The notes beneath the pieces were generated by a model. The model worked only from the letters and a program-made list of their open reading frames with translations. It ran no database searches and had not been told where the DNA came from. A stretch of 64,000 nucleotides of DNA from Diogma glabrata (Eukaryota; Arthropoda; Insecta; Diptera; Cylindrotomidae). Shown piece by piece: positions 56,270-64,000 of this stretch (its first letter is position 1; the number at the start of each line of letters is the position of its first letter). The stretch lies in contig OY856186.1 of assembly GCA_963693315.1 (NCBI GenBank), forward strand, positions 77,908,042-77,972,041, given 5' to 3'. The position numbers and the translations under genes were made by a program.

Positions 56270-56515
56270 TTTGTTTAGTTTAGCCATTAGTTTAGCCACA
56301 TATTTCTTTTTGCGTACATCGTACACATGGAATGCTTTGCCCGAATCAATAGTCTCGAGTGCCTTCAATCCACAAAGATTTAAAAAAAGCGTCCACCTCT
56401 ACCTCAAGACGCATGTTGTTGTGGGACCTACGTCTTAAAAGGTATCTATGTGTTGTTGTGACACATTTTGTAATTCCTACTACACAACACTTCTTATTAA
56501 AAAAAAAAAAAAAAT
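56270..56515 (+). pseudogene. 3' end of a non-LTR retrotransposon with poly(A)
   Basis: Plus-strand 56290-56438 reads LRTSYTWNALPESIVSS, NPQRFKKSVHLYL and a stop, the C-terminal tail (R-T-S-Y-x-W-N-x-L-P) seen in many non-LTR reverse transcriptases. The tail GTTGTTGTGGGACCT...CTACACAACAC ends in a run of A (56500-56515). Shorter copies of this tail are at 6103, 11712 and in each Helitron. Confidence 0.65.
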
Positions 56516-56819
56516 TATATAAACCACGTTTCAGATGTAGTTAAAGATTTTTCCTATACTGAACAAATCATGACGCAAGTGCGGAACCGGTTCGATTTGA
56601 AAAACTAAAAAATTGAATGGTTTTGTCGGAAAAAAACACTTTCGGATTAAAATGCGTGCAAATGTGCAACTGCATATTACCCTTTTTTTAATAAAAAGTA
56701 TGCCTTATTCCCCCCAGCTAAACTTTTTTCTCTGTGTTAAATCATAACAACGGGACCATATTAAAGAATATATATCGAACAATTTATAGTAATCATATAA
56801 CTCTTAGAAGGCTACGAAG

Positions 56820-57090
56820 TAATCAGATTCATTAAATCCAGATTAGCTGGTAAGATCATGTAGAAAGGTTTCCATTAGATAAAATTATCAAAACATTCCC
56901 ACCGATACCAGCTGGTTTTCGTCGGAGTGGAAAACCTAAACGCTGGCGTTATGACAACACTCAAGACCTTCGTGTTATAAGATGGGACCAGCTAGCGATA
57001 AAACGAGATGAAAAGAAACCAACTATACAGGAGACAGAGAGGAAAAGAGCGACAGATACGTCATTTCGACGGTTTAATTATATTATATTG
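56820..57090 (+). pseudogene. C-terminal fragment of another non-LTR retrotransposon
   Basis: Broken plus-strand frames include LDKIIKTFPPIPAGFRRSGK, PKRWRYD and then RDEKKPTIQETERKRATD, matching the GHV.R.P..RI.K......GRRRRGRPR.RW tail of RTE/R1-type elements. Only the last part is present. Confidence 0.5.
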
Positions 57091-57099
57091 GTTGGATCA

Positions 57100-59817
57100 A
57101 CTTTTTAATAAAGTTAAATTTAACGCACGCCATTCGATGTGGAATATGATTTGTATTACGTTTATTCCAACCAATAAAGCAAATTAAGTGGTGATCATAT
57201 AAGAGCCATGTGTAAATTTAGAGCAATCCGATGAAAGTTACCTTATATTTCTTCACCATGTGATATGAAGATATATAGAACGAGACACACGTCTAGGACT
57301 TTTAACCTGTTTCTGGTGATCAAGAGAATAATAGTATATGATAAAGTAAATAAATAAAAAAGATACTGTTCATCATATCGTTGTCCCTACCTATATTTGG
57401 GGAACATATTAATGGGAAAAATTTCTTTTTTTGCTACCTATAATACAAGATCTGACCATACCAATTTTTCCTCATATAGATTCGTATGTACAGTTCTAAG
57501 TTCTAGGACCATCGTCCTATTCTTTTCTAACATTAGTTTACCTGACTTCAACATGCTTTACTATACTTGCGAATCAACAAATTGAATAATATTATGCTAT
57601 CTATGGATCATATAATTTATGCTTAGCACTTTTAATTTAGCATAACAAAATTTACAAAATTGTTTATATTCTCAAGTGTGGAAGTTTTTCGAATTAAAAT
57701 GAATGAATGAATTATTTAGACTACTAATCGTTTTAAAAGTATCAAATTTAAAACCAAAAAACTGTAATTTGAATTAATTCCATTAACACTCAAGCAAATA
57801 AATCTACGCGTTTAAGTATGCAAATTAATAAATTAACACTACATTGATCGTGAAACGAAAAAAAATACATAAACCAATAGAGAAAAATAAACCCCAAACT
57901 ACCTCAAATATAATTTGAATTTTCATTATTGTTTACAATTTTCAAGTTGAGATTTTTCCTATTAATTTAATTATTTTCACTTTGGTTGTATGTATTCACT
58001 TCCTTTAAGGTATATTGTTATTTTAATTAATTTGGCCTTGCCGCACTATTAAAGACCCTGACCTGATTTTGTTACTGTTTTACATATTTCGGTTTCTTTT
58101 GGATTGCTTGGTGGAAAAGGAAAAATCGAAAATAATTCTATCCAAAAATTGTTCATAATATGTTTAATTACTTATACATTCGTCTCGCTAACAGTTTTAT
58201 AATAGAAAATGAAATGCATAGCGAGAATTGTTTTTAAAAGTTAGTACTAAATATACTATATACCAATTATACTAAAACTGAGTTCCCGTTGATGCCAAAT
58301 TGTACTAATTATACTGTTGGGATCAACAGTGACCCTACTTAGTATTTGCCTGTTAAGTGCTCTATGAAGTCTTGCTGCTACAGAATAACTCTCAATTGAC
58401 TCTGAAAACATCGTACAAGCACTACTCTCCCTAGCACTGCAACCAATCTAGTCATTGGTATTTTTTTGTTTGACTTTCTGACTTGTGGACTTTGAAAGCC
58501 TTGACCAAACATTCTTGAATCCGATCCGCAACATCTTCAATGTCTTGTGTATATGATTGATCGACCGATCAAAGTCCTGAGACATTTACCTAAGAAGTAA
58601 TTTATAAATATTCCAATCAGTTGATTTGGAATTCCGAAACCTCTCTTTTACTACAGACTACTATCCACTATAAAGTCAAAATTTATGCAATTTTTTATTG
58701 CTAAAATTAAGCTTTTATCTTTTTGCATTTGAATTAGATTTTCTAGGTCCGTAATAATCAATAAACTTAACAAGCTATGTTCCTCAACTCAACAAGGGTT
58801 GTCTGTATTTTTGAATTGTTCTAGATTTAAAAATGTACTATAAAGCCTTGCTTGGCATGGCGCGATTCAATATGACAGTATCAGTTAATATTTACCGTAA
58901 CTTTAACAGCAACGACATTATTGTCACTACATTGGATATCAGAATACCTTATATGTCATATGAAAAGTAGAATCACGACGGAAAGTTGTTTGCCTCTTTT
59001 TAATTTCGGTCAATCATGTTTTTTATTACCATCCTGAATCAGAATTTAAGAATTTTATATTAACTTATTACGACGCTGAAGAACAGAATTCTATTTCATA
59101 ATTTTATAGAAATAATATAAAAAGGAAAAATTGTATTTGAATTCTTTAAAGTCAATCGAGTGCTCATGTTCTTTTGTTAACAATTAGTGTCAAAGTAACA
59201 CTACTTTCTGACAAGAGATGAAATCATTAAATTTCGAAGAGGAAGGTTAATTCTATCTCATATTGCTGTCTAGATCTGTTAGATTACTCGTTCTGTATGA
59301 TTTGTGTGACGGACTATTTCGAATTCTACTCTAAAAATATTAATATTCACATTTAAAGAAATCCGCTAATAATTTGCTAATTTGTTTCGGTTCCGGCCTT
59401 TAAATTGTTTGTTTTTATTAATCATAAATAAAAGCATTTATGTGTGCTACAGTTCAGTCAATAATATATGAAAATTTTCTCAGCTAATTGTTTTGAAGCG
59501 TCATAATGTCCATTAATAATACAAATTTTTGTCTACATTAATAATTAACATTTTTGTTTGTCAAGCTTAGTCATAGTATTACATGATATGAATTACAGTT
59601 GTTCAAATTTATGTAGAGAAGTTGTTTGGTGAGATGATATGTGGAAGTGATTGACTTGCATTATATAGAGAAATATGGGAAAATTATAAATGTTTGTGCG
59701 ATGAACAGTATTATTAAAAAGAAACAATAAATGCAGCATTTTACTATATATACTCGACCAAATGTTTGATCGAGCAAATTATGTTAATTTAAATCAAAAA
59801 GTTTGACAGTTTGTGTT
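57100..59817. other. AT-rich sequence without recognised features
   Basis: No coding, RNA or repeat structure that I can support. Confidence 0.45.
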
Positions 59818-60981
59818 TTTTGGTGTCACAAGTTTTTACAATTGATAAAGTTTAAATATATAACATTGTAGAAATTTTTGTAATTTTGTTTTGGTTATAA
59901 AAGAGTATATTAAGAAATAAGTATAACAGACCAGTCAAATTAGCTTTTTTTGAGGAAAAAATTAGTAGCAGGATGAAAACTATTGGATAAATAAGAAAAT
60001 ATTGCGCAAATGATGGGAAACAAAAATTAAAGGTGCTCCGAGTTGCGGTGGTGAAATGGAGTGAGCTTTAGGGGTAGAAAATGGTTTTTCATGATTTTCA
60101 GCGAAACTAGACCTTATATCGAAAAAAGTTTAGTCAGAAGTTGTACGTAATAAAAAGGTATATTACTTTTATACAAACCGTTTTTTCACATAACCTAAAA
60201 TTTGCCGTGAAAATAGAAAAAAAAAGAAAAATCAAGTTTTTCACGTTTTTTTGCATTTCCTGTTTAATTTTTCCGTGTTTATGTTACTTTAGTGTGTATT
60301 TTGTTTTACCCCATCTAAAAGTAGACGTTTCAACAAACATAACGATTAATGTGTCCTTTGAAAAAAAATATTTTCTACACGGGTGAATTTTCGTGTGAAA
60401 ATGAGGTCACATTTTTGGCTTAAAATCAAAATCAAACGTAAAAATAAATATTTTGATTCCAAAAAAGTACAGCGTATTAGGGACATAATAAGGTATGTTT
60501 TCACCATATTGTGTGAAAACAAAAATTTTTTTGTGGGAGATAAAAATTAAAACGAAAAGCCTTTTTTTCCTACGAATTTTCTATTTTCACGGCAAATTTT
60601 AGGTTATGTGAAGAAATAGTTTATATAAAAGTAATATACCTTTTTATTACCTACAACTTCTGCTTCAAACTTTTTTCGATAGAAGGTCTAGTTTCGCTGA
60701 AAATCATGAAAAACCATTTTCTACTCCTAAAAGCTCACTCCATTTCACCACCGCAACTCGGAGCACCTTTAATTTTTGTTTCCCATCATTTGCGCAATAT
60801 TTTCTTATTTATCCAATAGTTTTCATCCTGCTACTAATTTTTTCCTCAAAAAAAGCTAATTTGACTGGTCTGTTATACTTATTTCTTAATATACTCTTTT
60901 ATAACCAAAACAAAATTACAAAAATTTCTACAAATGTTATATATTTAAACTTTATCAATTGTAAAAACTTGTGACACCAAA
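59818..60981. repeat. Large palindrome (foldback element), young copy
   Basis: Arms about 59818-60222 and 60577-60981 mirror around 60399.5, with about 354 bp of unique middle. Outer ends GGTGTCACAAGTTTTTACAA / TTGTAAAAACTTGTGACACC match perfectly, and the arms look nearly identical throughout. The inner part of each arm is the same sequence as the arms at 557-1072. The plus frame 60141-60386 straddles arm and middle and has no recognisable product. Confidence 0.85.
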
Positions 60982-61100
60982 ATTTCACCACCGTAGGTCG
61001 GATCACCTTTATTTAATTTATGTTTTCCATCATTAGCGCAATATTTTCTTATTTATCCAATAGTTTTCATCCTGTTACTAATTTTTTCCATTTTTTGCCT
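60982..61100. repeat. Third partial arm of the foldback family
   Basis: TTTCACCACCGTAGGTCGGATCACC through GCGCAATATTTTC, ATCCAATAGTTTTCATCCTG and ACTAATTTTTTCC repeats the outer arm sequence directly after the palindrome, in the orientation of its right arm but more diverged. Confidence 0.65.
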
Positions 61101-61316
61101 GTTTTTAAGGTATCTAGACTGGTCTATAAACCAACAAAAGTATTATTTTGTTCGATATATGTATGTGATGTGATTTATCACCTCAAAAGTGGCAAGAATA
61201 CTATATGAAAATATGTTTTAATATAAAAGAGATAGTTTCGTAAGGTAAAAAGTTTAATTATGTTAGTCGATTGCATTGTGAATTCGAGTCCTGTAAAATA
61301 GATTTTATACGATATA

Positions 61317-61660
61317 CTAGCAGGACCCGGCGTGCTTTGCTACGCTTATAAATAAAGCTTGTGCACAGACATTTTGTTGACGTAGTAGCAATGATTTCAA
61401 AAAGTGGTAATGAGAATAATCGCATAATTTTTAATTTATCTTTTTAAAAATATGGATGAAAAATAATCAGCACTCTTACTGATCAGTTCGGATATATGAA
61501 AAATTAGCGATCAAATAAGTTTTCAAGTAAGCAAAAAAAAATTTAAGCAACTTGTTGAATTAGTAGAGGTGTGTCATCTCTATATATAACATAATACAGA
61601 ACATAAATAGATTTACAAATGTTCGCAGTACCCATATGTTCAATGTGCTGAGTGCTCACT
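61317..61660 (-). mobile_element. Helitron 3' end, separate diverged copy
   Basis: CTAG at 61317-61320, then CAGGACCCGGCGTGCTTTGC and TACGC: the same terminus and hairpin as the array Helitrons (one base different). About 300 bp of diverged homologous 3' region follows (GTTGACGTAGTAGCAATGAT, GATCAAATAAGTTTTCA). No 5' end was seen to the right. Confidence 0.65.
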
Positions 61661-64000
61661 AAGAAAAGAGAACCTACAGGTTTCTAATGTTCAATTTCTC
61701 GATGCTTCTGCAGGTTATACATTATTTGTTGTGGCTCCATTGTTGGTTCAGATATAGAGGTTATCTAGTTTTATGCCTCTATTCTATCTACGCAACATAA
61801 TTGTCCATACGAAAATCAATCCGTTCTACATCTAAAGCGCGCACTTTTAATGATTGAGCGTGATCTTTTTTATGGTGATTGCAAACATCAATTTAATTGA
61901 CAATTGTGATCTTTTGAATTGAAATGCTAATCACCCGTATTGTACTTATATTAAACCTAATCATCAGTATTGTATTTATATTAAGGACGTAATTTCACAT
62001 TGACCGACGGAGCAGATCGATTTGACGGTAGCATTAATAATTGATTGAGAACTAAGTTCGCTAATACTACGCACAGATCTTCAATCATTTTGCTATATAT
62101 GACAGGAAATATCATCAACCATGTGCGATTTATATTTTTTCCCATAACGTTCTTGTAGATGAAGAACAGTAAGCGGTCAGCATGATTTTAAACATAGCTC
62201 GAACTTAGTTTGGAGGTGAAGTGCTGCACGTGTCATTGATGAATGATACATACATCCCAGTGCTGCTTCATTGTAGCACGCTAAAACTGAAATGTTGCTT
62301 TTATTAAAGTACTTTCTAACTTACGTATTTGACTGATTTGACGTATATACCGTATTCCAAGTTTATGTGCGATCTGTATGTTCTTTGTAGCAAAGGATTA
62401 ATATGGAACAACCATCCATGTTTATGGAACTATTTCCATGTTCCCGTTTCGCATATCTATATATTGTTACCTTACCGCCATCTGCTGCGGCTCTTCTTTT
62501 ATATAAAGGATCATCGTTTCATGTAACTGAATTTCGTGTAACTGACTGAATCCTTGGTGATATCACTTTGCGTACTTTGGATTCAGTGGATTCAGTGTTC
62601 TGGAAAGCTCATGTTACATATTTTTCGTCACAACTTCCTACAAATCTTTATCGAGGCTGGCATCGGATATTTGCCGTGTGCATTTGAGATGATTTTGTGT
62701 GTGTGCGTTAGTTGTGAATAACCGTCATATTAAATTGGCTCTCGCAAATATACTGGTACTTCAGAGAAAAACTTGGTTTGATTTAATCGAATGAATATTA
62801 AACGTTCTGTTTCGAATGTTTTTGCATACATATCTACCATGTATTGGTGAAACAATTGACGGCATTTCCAAATGTGGAAATCTTCCCCTCGAATCATTAA
62901 TCCCTCTTTTATTGACAAAAATTATATCCCGGTTGAAATTTATTGCCGACTTTATTAATTGTCACTTCGTTTATTGTCCGAGCATTGAATCTTCTCATAT
63001 GTTCTCAAGCAGGCGTTTTGTCAACCTGACCTATTGAAACTTATATATGTATCACATACATCATGTCAACTGCTGTTTTGAACAAATGCACAAAATCGTT
63101 TTTTGAAATCTGGTTTTCAAAAAAATTATCAAAATGCCATTCCGTGTAGAAGTATTTGGTAAAATATACAATAGAGCCAATTTTCATGCAATGAGCAAAA
63201 ATGAAATAGAACATTTTTATGACCGTATGTATATAAATGTATGTACAAATGTGTTGAATGGTCTAGTGGTTAGCACTACTTCCATTTAGGTCAAAGTGTT
63301 GTTATACAAAGTCATTAACAAACATAAACACACTGGTTACACAATAACACTGGACACTGGAGTGGTTATACAATTAACCGGTAATCAGCAAATATGGTTG
63401 ATAAATTGGACAAAACTATATATGGGTGATCAGATCACCCATACATAACTAATCGATTAAATTAAGTCTTTAAGTGAAACTCGACCATAAAAAGATTGAA
63501 TTGAGATTAATGCAGGTGAGGGGCGCTTGTCGACAGCTTACATTCCTATATGAAACGCATATCGCTAAAAAAAATATATAATAACCTTTCTGAATGCAAC
63601 ATTGTGTCCAAATTTCAAGAGAATCGATCCAGTACATTCCTAGATTGCCTATTTTGAACCAACGAACATTTGCATTTGTATTTATCATATATAGATATGT
63701 AGATAGAAGATAGATAGATAGATTAATAGATTGATCAGTTGTTGACTACTGAGAATTGAAGAGTATTCCAGTACTAATATCGCAATTAAAAAATGGAGGT
63801 TGGTGGTAGAAGGGGGAAAATAAGGGATTATATGTATTTTGTAAAGACAAATCATAAAAAAATAAAAATAAAAAAATTTTTTCTGAAAAATACAAAACAT
63901 TTTGGGGGGGAGGGAAGGGGGGCCCTTATGTGTATAAAAAATATCACTTATGTGTATAAAAAATAGTTTACGACCGATTCTCAGACCTACCGTATATACA
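61661..64000. other. AT-rich sequence; GATA microsatellite at about 63690-63735
   Basis: The only features seen are a (GATA)n-type run near 63690-63735 and a G-rich patch at 63903-63922. Short frames at 62329, 62730, 62816, 63470 and 63685 have no support. Confidence 0.4.

Noticed and set aside
63690..63735. GATA-repeat as a regulatory cluster
   Set aside because: A simple microsatellite; no neighbouring gene or other evidence.

Overview
This is AT-rich, intron-bearing eukaryotic DNA, almost certainly from an insect. The repeat classes point that way: BEL/Pao and Ty3/gypsy LTR elements, non-LTR retroelements, Tc1/mariner, a Penelope-like element and Helitrons with TC...CTAG ends. So do a single ankyrin-repeat exon with canonical splice sites and a retroelement primer site matching the 3' end of tRNA-Tyr. 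There are no bacterial-style operons. Most open frames in the window are chance AT-rich frames or transposon debris, and very little host coding sequence is visible.

Layout. 1-4.3 kb: sparse sequence with a foldback repeat (557-1072) and a broken, unidentified coding region on the minus strand (2760-3720). 4.3-16.25 kb: two almost identical tandem copies of a multi-kb segment (4286-10639 and 10640-16248); the second lacks about 745 bp. 14.9-32.4 kb: a tandem array with a period near 5.4 kb. Each unit holds a minus-strand Helitron (14915-20767, 22267-26184, 27684-31602) with recognisable 5' TC and 3' hairpin-CTAG ends and a frameshifted helicase C-terminus, followed by a second, solo Helitron 5' end. 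The first Helitron is interrupted by an insertion of about 1.94 kb (15791-17732), a nearly perfect inverted repeat built from two head-to-head 3' parts of a Penelope-like element with a GIY-YIG-type coding end. It is flanked by a 12-bp direct repeat, and the uninterrupted site survives in the neighbouring units.

32.4-37.2 kb: a spliced, broken gene (33423-33887, minus), a GC-richer hairpin and coding-like debris. 37221-37322: a phase-0 exon encoding one ankyrin repeat, probably of a NompC-type channel; it is the best candidate for real host coding sequence. 37.9-50.5 kb: a nest of elements. A decayed Ty3/gypsy element on the plus strand is interrupted by a mariner fragment (minus), by a nearly intact 7.1-kb BEL/Pao element (40573-47672, minus, LTRs almost identical, 5-bp CTAGT target duplication), and by a 5'-truncated non-LTR element (48044-50010, minus). 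If the ankyrin exon belongs to a live gene on the plus strand, this nest probably sits in one of its introns or downstream of it.

51-64 kb: a second foldback element (51255-52102), two non-LTR 3' fragments (56.3 and 56.8 kb), a large palindrome (59818-60981) related to the repeat at 557-1072, and a Helitron 3' end at 61317. I found no rRNA, tRNA, CRISPR or complete host gene. The most unusual structure is the Penelope-derived palindrome in the Helitron array. The window looks like a record of nested insertion and tandem duplication; I see no evidence that it is a new functional system. All identities were judged by eye.
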